Of a stretch of 64,000 nucleotides of DNA, positions 1 to 11,444 are shown in pieces. Position 1 is the first letter of the stretch. Each line of letters starts with the position of its first letter. The stretch is taken from the NCBI GenBank assembly GCA_023053575.1, contig JAKZAP010000072.1, positions 1 to 64,000 of the forward strand, written 5' to 3'. The notes beneath the pieces were generated by a model. The model searched no databases. It was not told the DNA's origin and was given only the letters and a program-made list of their open reading frames with translations. This stretch comes from Branchinecta lynchi (Eukaryota; Arthropoda; Branchiopoda; Anostraca; Branchinectidae). The position numbers and the translations under genes were made by a program.

Positions 1-417
1 ACAAGGTTTGTTTTCCCACAAGGTTTGTTTTCCCACAAGGTTGGTTTTCCCGAAAGGTTTGTTTCCCCACAAGGTTGGTTTTCCCACAAGGTTGGTTTTA
101 CCGCAGGTTTTGTTTTCCCACAAGGTTAGTTTTCCCGCAAGGTTTGTTTTCCCACAATGTTAGTTTTCCCACAAGGTTTTTTTCCCACTGTGTTGGTTTT
201 CCCAAAAGGTTCGCTTTCCAACAAGGTTGGTTTTCCCATAAGGTTGGTTTTCCCGCAGGGTTGCTTTCCCCATAAGGTTGGTTTTCCCACAAGGTTTGTT
301 TTCCCACAAGGTTAGTTTTCCCACAAGGTTTGTTTCCCCACAAGGTTTGTTTCCCCACAAGGTTTGTTTTCCCACAAGGATTGTTTTCTCACAAGGTTTG
401 TTTTCCCACTGTGTTGG
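1..417 (-). repeat. 17-bp satellite array, inverted arm
   Basis: About 24 tandem copies of the 17-bp unit in the opposite orientation to the rest of the window; on the + strand they read as variants of CCCACAAGGTTTGTTTT. Read on the minus strand from 417 leftwards, the variant order is the ACACAG unit, a TGTGAGAA unit, an ACAATCC unit, two TGTGGGGAAAC units, then an ACTAACC unit. The same order follows the ACACAG unit at about 2083 on the + strand. The arm therefore derives from the same higher-order repeat family and was inverted, rather than being an unrelated satellite. The arm runs off the left edge of the window. No gene or other element is visible in it. Confidence 0.93.
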
Positions 418-426
418 GTTTGGGGA
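410..426. other. Head-to-head inversion junction in the array
   Basis: The inverted arm ends with CCCACTGTGTTGG (ending at 417), and a + orientation unit starts immediately (TTGGGGAAAAC, 420-430). The exact switch lies in the short GGGTT stretch at about 416-420. Units on both sides read outward from this point, so the flanks form a long imperfect inverted repeat with almost no spacer. Every left-arm unit can pair with every right-arm unit, so a hairpin or cruciform could form in many registers. The junction could be a real inversion breakpoint or an assembly join; the sequence alone cannot decide. Confidence 0.85.
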
Positions 427-539
427 AAACAAACCTTGTGGGAAAACCAACCTAGTGGGAAAACAAACCTTGTGAGAAAACAAACCTTGTGGGAATTCCA
501 ACCTTATGGGGAAACAAACCCTGCGGGAAAACCAACCTT

Positions 540-3500
540 GTGGGAAAACCAACCTTGTGGGAAAACCAACCTTGTGGGAAAACCAACCTTTTGGGAAAGC
601 GAAACTTTTGGGAAAACCAACACAGTGGGAAAACAAACCTTGTGGGAAAACAAACCTTGTGGGGAAACAAACCTTGCGGGAAAACTAACCTTGTGGGAAA
701 ACAAACCCTGCGGGAAAACCAACCTTGTGGGAAAACCAACCTTGTGGGGAAACAAACCTTTCGGGAAAACCAACCTTGTGGGAAAACAAACCTTGTGGGA
801 AAACAAACCTTGTGGGGAAACAAACCTTGTGGGAAAACCAACCTTGCGGGAAAGCGAACCTTTTGGGAAAACCAACACAGTGGGAAAACAAACCTAGTGG
901 GTAAACCAACCTTGCGGGAAAACCAACCTTGGGGGAAAACAAAGCTTGTGGGAAAACAAACCTTGTGGGAAAACCAACCTAGTGGGAAAAACAACCTTGG
1001 GGGAAAACAAAGCTTGTGGGAAAACAAACCTTGTGGGAAAACCAACCTAGTGGGAAAAACAACCTAGTGGGAAAACAAACCTTGTGAGAAAACAAACCTT
1101 GTGGGAAAACCAACCTTATGGGGAAAGCAAAACTGCGGGAAAACCAACCTTGTGGGAAAACCAACCTTGTGGGAAAGTGAACCTTTTGGGAAAACCAACA
1201 CAGTGGGAAAACAAACCTTGTGGGAAAACAAACCTTGTGGGGAAACAAACCTTGCGGGAAAACTAACCTTGTGGGAAAACAAACCCTGCGGGAAAACCAA
1301 CCTTGGGGGAAAACAAAGCTTGTGGGAAAACAAACCTTGTGGGAAAACCAACCTAGTGGGAAAAACAACCTAGTGGGAAAACAAACCTTGTGAGAAAAAA
1401 AACCTTGTGGGAAAACCAACCTTATAGGGAAAGCAACCCTGCGGGAAAACCAACCTTGTGGGAAAACCAACCTTGTGGGAAAACCAACCTTGTGGGAAAG
1501 CGAACCTTTTGGGAAAACCAACACAGTGGGAAAACAAACCTTGTGGGAAAACAAACCTTGTGGGGAAACAAACCTTGCGGGAAAACTAACCTTGTGGGAA
1601 AACAAACCCTGCGGGAAAACCAACCTTGTGGGAAAACAAACCTTGTGGGGAAACAAACCTTTCGGGAAAACCAACCTTGTGGGAAAACAAACCTTGCGGG
1701 AAAACTAACCTTGTGGGAAAACAAACCCTGCGGGAAAACCAACCTTGTGGGAAAACCAACCTTGTGGGGAAACAAACCTTTCGGGAAAACCAACCTTGTG
1801 GGAAAACAAACATTGTGTTAAATCAAACCTTGTGGGAAAACTAACCTTGCGGGAAAACCAACCTTGCGGGAAAACCAACCTTGGGGGAAAACAAACCTTG
1901 TGGGTAAACAAACCTTGTGGGAAAACAAACCTTGTGGGAAAACCAACCTAGTGGGAAAACAAACCTTGTGAGAAAACAAACCTTGTGGGAAAACCAACCT
2001 TATGGGGAAACAAACCCTGCGGGAAAACCAACCTTGAGGGAAAACCAACCTTGCGGGAAAGCGAACCTTTTGGGAAAACCAACACAGTGGGAAAACAAAC
2101 CTTGTGAGAAAACAATCCTTGTGGGAAAACAAACCTTGTGGGGAAACAAACCTTGTGGGGAAACAAACCTTGTGGGAAAACTAACCTTGTGGGAAAACAA
2201 ACCTTGCGGGAAAACTAACCTTGTGGGAAAACAAACCCCGCGGGAAAACAAACCTTGTGGGAAAACCAACCTTGTGGGGAAACAAACCTTTCTGGAAAAC
2301 CAACCTTGTGGCAAAACAAACCTTGTGGGAAAACAAACCTTGTGGGAAAACAAACCTTGTGGGAAAACAAACCTTGTGAGAAAACAAACCTTGTGGGGAA
2401 ACAAACCTAGTGGGAAAACAAACCTTGTGAGAAAAAAAACCTTGTGGGAAAACCAACCTTGCGGGAAAGCGAACCTTGCGGGAAAGCGAACCTCTTGGGA
2501 AAACCAACACAGTGGGAAAACAAACCTTGTGAGAAAACAATCCTTGTGGGAAAACAAACCTTGTGGGGAAAGAAACCTTGTGGGGAAACAAACCTTGTGG
2601 GAAAAAAAAACCTTGTGAGAAAACAAACCTTGTGGGGAAACAAACCTAGTGGGAAAACAAACCTTGTGAGAAAACAAACCTTGCGGGAAAACTAACCTTG
2701 TGGGAAAACAAACCCTGCGGGAAAACAATCCTTGTGGGAAAACAAACCTTGTGGGGAAAGCAACCCTGCGGGAAAACCAACCTTGTGGGAAATCCAACCT
2801 TGTGGGAAAGCGAACCTTTTGGGAAAACCAACACAGTGGGAAAACAAACCTTGTGGGAAAACCAACCTTGCGGGAAAACCAACCTTCGGGGAAAACCAAC
2901 CTTGCGGGAAAACCAACCTTGGGGGAAAACAAACCTTGCGGGAAAACCAACCTTGTGGGAAAACCAACCTTGTGGGAAAACCAACCTTTTGGGAAAGCGA
3001 AACTTTTGGGAAAACCAACACAGTGGGAAAACAAACCTTGTGGGAAAACAAACCTTGTGGGGAAACAAACCTTGCGGGAAAACTAACCTTGTGGGAAAAC
3101 AAACCCTGCGGGAAAACCAACCTTGTGGGAAAACCAACCTTGTGGGGAAACAAACCTTTCGGGAAAACCAACCTTGTGGGAAAACAAACCTTGTGGGAAA
3201 ACAAACCTTGTGGGGAAACAAACCTTGTGGGAAAACCAACCTTGCGGGAAAGCGAACCTTTTGGGAAAACCAACACAGTGGGAAAACAAACCTAGTGGGT
3301 AAACCAACCTTGCGGGAAAACCAACCTTGGGGGAAAACAAAGCTTGTGGGAAAACAAACCTTGTGGGAAAACCAACCTAGTGGGAAAAACAACCTTGGGG
3401 GAAAACAAAGCTTGTGGGAAAACAAACCTTGTGGGAAAACCAACCTAGTGGGAAAAACAACCTAGTGGGAAAACAAACCTTGTGAGAAAACAAACCTTGT

Positions 3501-4476
3501 GGGAAAACCAACCTTATGGGGAAAGCAAAACTGCGGGAAAACCAACCTTGTGGGAAAACCAACCTTGTGGGAAAGTGAACCTTTTGGGAAAACCAACACA
3601 GTGGGAAAACAAACCTTGTGGGAAAACAAACCTTGTGGGGAAACAAACCTTGCGGGAAAACTAACCTTGTGGGAAAACAAACCCTGCGGGAAAACCAACC
3701 TTGGGGGAAAACAAAGCTTGTGGGAAAACAAACCTTGTGGGAAAACCAACCTAGTGGGAAAAACAACCTAGTGGGAAAACAAACCTTGTGAGAAAAAAAA
3801 CCTTGTGGGAAAACCAACCTTATAGGGAAAGCAACCCTGCGGGAAAACCAACCTTGTGGGAAAACCAACCTTGTGGGAAAACCAACCTTGTGGGAAAGCG
3901 AACCTTTTGGGAAAACCAACACAGTGGGAAAACAAACCTTGTGGGAAAACAAACCTTGTGGGGAAACAAACCTTGCGGGAAAACTAACCTTGTGGGAAAA
4001 CAAACCCTGCGGGAAAACCAACCTTGTGGGAAAACAAACCTTGTGGGGAAACAAACCTTTCGGGAAAACCAACCTTGTGGGAAAACAAACCTTGCGGGAA
4101 AACTAACCTTGTGGGAAAACAAACCCTGCGGGAAAACCAACCTTGTGGGAAAACCAACCTTGTGGGGAAACAAACCTTTCGGGAAAACCAGCCTTGTGGG
4201 AAAACAAACATTGTGTTAAATCAAACCTTGTGGGAAAACCAACCTTGCGGGAAAACCAACCTTGGGGGAAAACAAACCTTGTGGGTAAACAAACCTTGTG
4301 GGAAAACAAACCTTGTGGGAAAACCAACCTAGTGGGAAAACAAACCTTGTGAGAAAACAAACCTTGTGGGAAAACCAACCTTATGGGGAAACAAACCCTG
4401 CGGGAAAACCAACCTTGAGGGAAAACCAACCTTGCGGGAAAGCGAACCTTTTGGGAAAACCAACACAGTGGGAAAA
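540..4476 (+). repeat. Segmental duplication, offset 2398/2381 bp
   Basis: Bases of about 540-2095 recur at about 2938-4476. The landmark CCTTTTGGGAAAGCGAAAC is anchored by its TTTTGGG at 589 and again at 2987, an offset of 2398. The second copy lacks one 17-bp unit in the run of TTGCGGG units near 1840-1870, which shortens the offset to 2381 afterwards. Both copies carry the rare unit ATTGTGTTAAATC (about 1813 and 4213). Otherwise the two copies look almost identical by eye, including shared rare variants such as AAAGTGAACC (1177 and 3575) and AAAGCAAAACTG. Confidence 0.85.
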
Positions 4477-4564
4477 CAAGGTTGGTTTTCCCGAAAGGTT
4501 TGTTTCCCCACAAGGTTGGTTTTCCAACAAGGTTGGTTTTCCCGCAGGGTTTGTTTTCCCACAA
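4477..4564 (-). repeat. Five-unit micro-inversion inside the array
   Basis: The + strand switches from GGAAAACAA to GGTTGGTTTTCCCGAAAGG at about 4480 and back to AAACCAACCTTGTGGG at about 4563, leaving about five units in reverse orientation. The reverse complement of this segment has the variant order CCCTGCGGG, TTGTTGG, TTGTGGGG, TTTCGGG. That is the order expected immediately upstream of the AACATTGTGTTAAATC unit in the other copies (about 1705-1795 and 4105-4195). Here that ATTGTGTTAAATC unit follows directly on the right. The segment therefore appears to have been inverted in place rather than inserted. One mismatch (TTGTTGG for TTGTGGG) is visible. Confidence 0.85.
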
Positions 4565-4724
4565 AACCAACCTTGTGGGAAAACAAACATTGTGTTAAAT
4601 CAAACCTTGTGGGAAAACTAACCTTGCGGGAAAACCAACCTTGCGGGAAAACCAACCTTGGGGGAAAACAAACCTTGTGGGTAAACAAACCTTGTGGGAA
4701 AACAAACCTTGTGGGAAAACCAAC

Positions 4725-5016
4725 CTAGTGGGAAAACAAACCTTGTGAGAAAACAAACCTTGTGGGAAAACCAACCTTATGGGGAAACAAACCCTGCGGG
4801 AAAACCAACCTTGAGGGAAAACCAACCTTGCGGGAAAGCGAACCTTTTGGGAAAACCAACACAGTGGGAAAACAAACCTTGTGAGAAAACAAACCTTGTG
4901 GGAAAACCAACCTTATGGGGAAACAAACCCTGCGGGAAAACCAACCTTGAGGGAAAACCAACCTTGCGGGAAAGCGAACCTTTTGGGAAAACCAACACAG
5001 TGGGAAAACAAACCTT
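4725..5016 (+). repeat. 136-bp (8-unit) tandem duplication
   Basis: The eight-unit series containing TGTGAGAAAAC, CCTTATGGGG, CCCTGCGGG, CCTTGAGGG, AAAGCGAACC and ACACAG occurs twice in direct succession, with ACACAG units about 136 bp apart near 4859 and 4995. The corresponding single copy lies at about 1968-2100. The length is exactly 8 x 17, as expected of in-register unequal exchange or replication slippage. Confidence 0.8.
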
Positions 5017-5662
5017 GTGAGAAAACAATCCTTGTGGGAAAACAAACCTTGTGGGGAAACAAACCTTGTGGGGAAACAAACCTTGTGGGAAAACTAACCT
5101 TGTGGGAAAACAAACCTTGCGGGAAAACTAACCTTGTGGGAAAACAAACCCCGCGGGAAAACAAACCTTGTGGGAAAACCAACCTTGTGGGGAAACAAAC
5201 CTTTCTGGAAAACCAACCTTGTGGCAAAACAAACCTTGTGGGAAAACAAACCTTGTGGGAAAACAAACCTTGTGGGAAAACAAACCTTGTGAGAAAACAA
5301 ACCTTGTGGGGAAACAAACCTAGTGGGAAAACAAACCTTGTGAGAAAAAAAACCTTGTGGGAAAACCAACCTTGCGGGAAAGCGAACCTTGCGGGAAAGC
5401 GAACCTCTTGGGAAAACCAACACAGTGGGAAAACAAACCTTGTGAGAAAACAATCCTTGTGGGAAAACAAACCTTGTGGGGAAAGAAACCTTGTGGGGAA
5501 ACAAACCTTGTGGGAAAAAAAAACCTTGTGAGAAAACAAACCTTGTGGGGAAACAAACCTAGTGGGAAAACAAACCTTGTGAGAAAACAAACCTTGCGGG
5601 AAAACTAACCTTGTGGGAAAACAAACCCTGCGGGAAAACAATCCTTGTGGGAAAACAAACCT

Positions 5663-6230
5663 TGTGGGGAAAGCAACCCTGCGGGAAAACCAACCTTGTG
5701 GGAAATCCAACCTTGTGGGAAAGCGAACCTTTTGGGAAAACCAACACAGTGGGAAAACAAACCTTGTGGGAAAACCAACCTTGCGGGAAAACCAACCTTC
5801 GGGGAAAACCAACCTTGCGGGAAAACCAACCTTGGGGGAAAACAAACCTTGTGGGAAAACAAACCTTGTGGGGAAACAAACCTAGTGGGAAAACAATCCT
5901 TGTGGGAAAACCAACCTTGCGGGAAAGCGAACCTTTTGGGAAAACCAACACAGTGGGAAAACAAACCTTGTGAGAAAACAATCCTTGTGGGAAAACAAAC
6001 CTTGTGGGGAAACAAACCTTGTGGGGAAACAAACCTTTTGGGAAAACAAACCTTGTGGGAAAACAAACCTTGTGGGGAAAGCAACCCTGCGGGAAAACCA
6101 ACCTTGTGGGAAATCCAACCTTGTGGGAAAGCGAACCTTTTGGGAAAACCAACACAGTGGGAAAACAAACCTTGTGGGAAAACCAACCTTGCGGGAAAAC
6201 CAACCTTCGGGGAAAACCAACCTTGCGGGA
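5663..6230 (+). repeat. 408-bp-offset duplication with truncated-unit neighbour
   Basis: The series around the rare variant AAATCCAACC (5703) recurs around 6111, an offset of 408 or 24 units. It includes the rare CCTTCGGGGAAAACC unit. An older copy lies near 2790. Downstream, at 6472-6484, two CCAACC cores are only 12 bp apart, so that unit has lost 5 bp. It looks like an illegitimate deletion or recombination junction. Confidence 0.75.
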
Positions 6231-8239
6231 AAACTAACCTTGTGGGAAAACAAACCCAGCGGGAAAACAAACCTTGTGGGAAAACCAACCTTGGGGGAAA
6301 ACAAAGCTTGTGGGAAAACAAACCTTTTGGGAAAACAAACCTTGTGGGAAAACAATCCTTGTGGGAAAACAAACCTTGTGGGGAAACAAACCTTGTGGGA
6401 AAACTAACCTTGTGGGAAAACAAACCTTGCGGGAAAACTAACCTTGTGGGAAAACAAACCCTGCGGGAAAACCAACCGCCAAACCAACCTTGTGGGAAAA
6501 CAAACATTGCGTTAAATCAAACCTTGTGGGAAAACTAACCTTGCGGGAAAACCAACCTTGCGGGAAAACCAACCTTGGGGGAAAACAAACCTTGTGGGAA
6601 AACCAACCTAGTGGGAAAACAAACCTTGTGAGAAAACAAACCTTGTGGGAAAACCAACCTTATGGGGAAACAAACCCTGCGGGAAAACCAACCTTGTGGG
6701 AAAACCAACCTTGCGGGAAAGAGAACCTTTTGGGAAAACCAACACAGTGGGAAAACAAACCTTGTGAGAAAACAATCCTTGTGGGAAAACAAACCTTGTG
6801 GGGAAACAAACCTTGTGGGGAAACAAACCTTGTGGGAAAACTAACCTTGTGGGAAAACAAACCTTGCGGGAAAACTAACCTTGTGGGAAAACAAACCCTG
6901 CGGGAAAACAAACCTTGTGGGAAAACCAACCTTGTGGGGAAACAAACCTTTCTGGAAAACCAACCTTGTGGCAAAACAAACCTTGTGGGAAAACAAACCT
7001 TGTGGGAAAACAAACCTTGTGGGAAAACAAACGTTGTGAGAAAACAAACCTTGTGGGGAAACAAACCTAGAGGGAAAACAAATCTTGTGAGAAAAAAAAC
7101 CTTGTGGGAAAACCAACCTTGCGGGAAAGCGAACCTTGCGGGAAAGCGAACCTCTTGGGAAAACCAACACAGTGGGAAAACAAACCTTGTGAGAAAACAA
7201 TCCTTGTGGGAAAACAAACCTTGTGGGGAAACAAACCTTGTGGGGAAACAAACCTAGTGGGAAAACAATCCTTGTGGGAAAACCAACCTTGCGGGAAAGC
7301 GAACCTTTTGGGAAAACCAACACAGTGGGAAAACAAACCTTGTGGGGAAACAAACCTTATGGGGAAACAAACCTTGTGGGGCAACAAACCTTGTGGGAAA
7401 ACAAACCTTGTGGGAAAACCAACCTTATGGGGAAAGCAACCCTGCGGGAAAACCAACCTTGTGGGAAAACCAACCTTGTGGGAAAACCAACCTTATGGGA
7501 AAGCGAACCTTTTGGGAAAACCAACACAGTGGGAAAAAAAACCTTGTGGGAAAACAAACCTTGTGGGGAAACAAACCTTGCGGGAAAACTAACCTTGTGG
7601 GAAAACAAACCCTGCGGGAAAACCAACCTTGGGGGAAAACAAAGCTTGTGGGAAAACAAACCTTGTGGGAAAACCAACCTAGTGGAAAAAACAACCTAGT
7701 GGGAAAACAAACCTTGTGAGAAAACAAACCTTGTGGGAAAACCAACCTCATGGGGAAAGCAACCCTGCGGGAAAACCAACCTTGTGGGAAAACCAACCTT
7801 GTGGGAAAGCGAACCTTTTGGGAAAACCAACACAGTGGGAAAACAAACCTTGTGGGGAAACAAAACTTGCGGGAAAACTAACCTTGTGGGAAAACAAACC
7901 CTGCGGGAAAACCAACATTGTGGGAAAACATACCTTGTGGGGAAACAAGCCTTTCGGGAAAACCAACCTTGTGGGAAAACAAACCTTGTGGGAAAACCAA
8001 CCTTGTGGGAAAACAAACCTTGTGGGAAAACCAACCTAGTGGGAAAACAAACCTTGTGAGAAAACAAACCTTTTGGGAAAACCAACCTTATGGGGAAACA
8101 AACCCTGCGGGAAAACCAGCCTTGTGGGAAAACCAACCTTGCGGGAAAGCGAACCTTTTGGGAAAACCAACACAGTGGGAAAACAAACCTTGTGAGAAAA
8201 CTAACCTTGTGGGAAAACAAACCCTGCGGGAAAACCGAC

Positions 8240-11200
8240 CTTGTGGGAAAACCAACCTTGTGGGGAAACAAACCTTTCGGGAAAACCAACCTTGTGGGAA
8301 AACAAACATTGTGGGTAAACAAACCTTGTGGGAAAACAAACCTTGTGGGAAAACCAACCTTTTGGGAAAACAAACCTTGTGGGAAAACCAACCTAGTGGG
8401 AAAACAAACCTTGTGAGAAAACAAACCTTTTGGGAAAACCAACCTTATGGGGAAACAAACCCTGCGGGAAAACCAGCCTTGTGGGAAAATCAACCTTGCG
8501 GGAAAGCGAACCTTTTGGGAAAACCAACACAGTGGGAAAACAAACCTTGTGAGAAAACAATCCTTGTGGGAAAACAAACCTTGTGGGGAAACAAACCTTG
8601 TGGGAAAACAAACCTTGTGGGAAAACCAACCTTGTGGGGAAACAAACCTTTCTGGAAAACCAACCTTGTGGCAAAACAAACCTTGTGGGAAAACAAACCT
8701 TGTGGGAAAACAAACCTTGTGGGAAAACAAACCTTGTGAGAAAACAAACCTTGTGGGGAAACAAACCTAGTGGGAAAACAAACCTTGTGAGAAAACAAAC
8801 CTTGTGGGAAAACCAACCTTGCGGGAAAACTAACCTTGTGGGAAAACAAACCCTGCGGGAAAACCAGCCTTGTGGGAAAACCAACCTTGTGGGGAAACAA
8901 ACCTTTCGGGAAAACCAACCTTGTGGGAAAACAAACCTTGTGGGAAAACAAACCTTGTGGGGAAACAAACCTTGTGGGAAAACCAACCTTGCGGGAAAGC
9001 GAACCTTTTGGGAAAACCAACACAGTGGGAAAACAAACCTTGTGAGAAAACAATCCTTGTGGGAAAACAAACCTTGTGGGGAAACAAACATTGTGGGGAA
9101 ACAAACCTTGTGGGAAAACTAACCTTGTGGGAAAACAAACCTTGCGGGAAAACTAACCTTGTGGGAAAACAAACCCTGCGGGAAAACCAGCCTTGTGGGA
9201 AAACCAACCTTGTGGGGAAACAAACCTTTCGGGAAAACCAACCTTGTGGGAAAACAAACCTTGTGGGAAAACAAACCTTGTGGGGAAACAAACCTTGTGG
9301 GAAAACCAACCTTGCGGGAAAGCGAACCTTTTGGGAAAACCAACACAGTGGGAAAACAAACCTTGTGGGTAAACCAACCTTGCGGGAAAACAAACCTTGG
9401 GGGAAAACAAAGCTTGTGGGAAAACAACCTTGTGGGAAAACCAACCTAGTGGGAAAAACAACCTTGGGGGAAAACAAAGCTTGTGGGAAAACAAACCTTG
9501 TGGGAAAACCAACCTAGTGGGAAAAACAACCTAGTGGGAAAACAAACCTTGTGAGAAAACAAACCTTGTGGGAAAACCAACCTTATGGGGAAAGCAACCC
9601 TGCGGGAAAACCAACCTTGTGGGAAAACCAACCTTGTGGGGAAACAAACCTAGTGGGAAAACAAACCTTGTGAGAAAACAAACCTTGTGGGAAAACCAAC
9701 CTTGCGGGAAAGCGAACCTTGCGGGAAAGCGAACCTCTTGGGAAAATCAACACAGTGGGAAAACAAACCTTGTGAGAAAACAATCCTTGTGGGAAAACAA
9801 ACCTTGTGGGGAAACAAACCTTGTGGGGAAACAAACCTTGTGGGAAAACCAACCTTGTGGGGAAACAAACCTTTCGGGAAAACCAACCTTGTGGGAAAAC
9901 AAACATTGTGGGTAAACAAACCTTGTGGGAAAACAAACCTTGTGGGAAAACCAACCTTTTGGGAAAACAAACCTTGTGGGAAAACCAACCTAGTGGGAAA
10001 ACAAACCTTGTGAGAAAACAAACCTTTTGGGAAAACCAACCTTCTGGGGAAACAAACCCTGCGGGAAAACCAGCCTTGTGGGAAAACCAACCTTGCGGGA
10101 AAGCGAACCTTTTGGGAAAACCAACACAGTGGGAAAACAAACCTTGTGAGAAAACAATCCTTGTGGGAAAACAAACCTTGTGGGGATACAAACCTTGTGG
10201 GAAAACAAACCTTGTGGGAAAACCAACCTTGTGGGGAAACAAACCTTTCTGGAAAACCAACCTTGTGGCAAAACAAACCTTGTGGGAAAACAAACCTTGT
10301 GGGAAAACAAACCTTGTGGGAAAACAAACCTTGTGAGAAAACAAACCTTGTGGGGAAACAAACCTAGTGGGAAAACAAACCTTGTGAGAAAACAAACCTT
10401 GTGGGAAAACCAACCTTGCGGGAAAACTAACCTTGTGGGAAAACAAACCCTGCGGGAAAACCAGCCTTGTGGGAAAACCAACCTTGTGGGGAAACAAACC
10501 TTTCGGGAAAACCAACCTTGTGGGAAAACAAACCTTGTGGGAAAACAAACCTTGTGGGGAAACAAACCTTGTGGGAAAACCAACCTTGCGGGAAAGCGAA
10601 CCTTTTGGGAAAACCAACACAGTGGGAAAACAAACCTTGTGAGAAAACAATCCTTGTGGGAAAACAAACCTTGTGGGGAAACAAACATTGTGGGGAAACA
10701 AACCCTGTGGGAAAACTAACCTTGTGGGAAAACAAACCTTGCGGGAAAACTAACCTTGTGGGAAAACAAACCCTGCGGGAAAACCAGCCTTGTGGGAAAA
10801 CCAACCTTGTGGGGAAACAAACCTTTCGGGAAAACCAACCTTGTGGGAAAACAAAACCTTGTGGGAAAACAAACCTTGTGGGGAAACAAACCTTGTGGGA
10901 AAACCAACCTTGCGGGAAAGCGAACCTTTTGGGAAAACCAACACAGTGGGAAAACAAACCTTGTGGGTAAACCAACCTTGCGGGAAAACAAACCTTGGGG
11001 GAAAACAAAGCTTGTGGGAAAACAACCTTGTGGGAAAACCAACCTAGTGGGAAAAACAACCTTGGGGGAAAACAAAGCTTGTGGGAAAACAAACCTTGTG
11101 GGAAAACCAACCTAGTGGGAAAAACAACCTAGTGGGAAAACAAACCTTGTGAGAAAACAAACCTTGTGGGAAAACCAACCTTATGGGGAAAGCAACCCTG

Positions 11201-11444
11201 CGGGAAAACCAACCTTGTGGGAAAACCAACCTTGTGGGGAAACAAACCTAGTGGGAAAACAAACCTTGTGAGAAAACAAACCTTGTGGGAAAACCAACCT
11301 TGCGGGAAAGCGAACCTTGCGGGAAAGCGAACCTCTTGGGAAAATCAACACAGTGGGAAAACAAACCTTGTGAGAAAACAATCCTTGTGGGAAAACAAAC
11401 CTTGTGGGGAAACAAACCTTGTGGGGAAACAAACCTTGTGGGAA
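8240..11444 (+). repeat. 1.6-kb tandem duplication
   Basis: Bases of about 8240-9846 are followed directly by a second copy to about 11444. The ATTGTGGGTAAAC landmark is at 8308 and 9905, an offset of 1597. The offset becomes 1598 after an 18-bp unit (ACAAAACC) near 10850 in the second copy. Minor unit differences include CCTTCTGGGG versus CCTTATGGGG near 10040. The first copy's edge and the second copy's start coincide, so this is a direct head-to-tail duplication. Confidence 0.82.

Larger units (their letters stand above)
1783..5850 (+). repeat. Segmental duplication, offset 2777 then 2913 bp
   Basis: Bases of about 1783-2937 recur at about 4566-5850. The rare GTGTTAAATC unit anchors the offset at 2777. 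A 136-bp (8-unit) tandem duplication inside the second copy then raises the offset to 2913, as seen from the TGTGAGAAAAAAAACC landmarks. The second copy starts directly at the right edge of the micro-inversion at about 4477-4564. This block overlaps the 2398-bp duplication, so at least two rounds of copying are nested here. Confidence 0.8.

Noticed and set aside
491..499. GGGAATTCC, a NF-kB-like site
   Set aside because: It arises from two base changes in one satellite unit, I saw no second copy, and no gene is nearby. A chance match is the simpler explanation.
2600..2620. Poly-A tract as a retroposon tail
   Set aside because: The run of nine A residues near 2608 lies inside an ordinary unit (GGGAAAAAAAAACC) and recurs in the duplicate near 5515-5523. 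It is a unit variant, not a tail.
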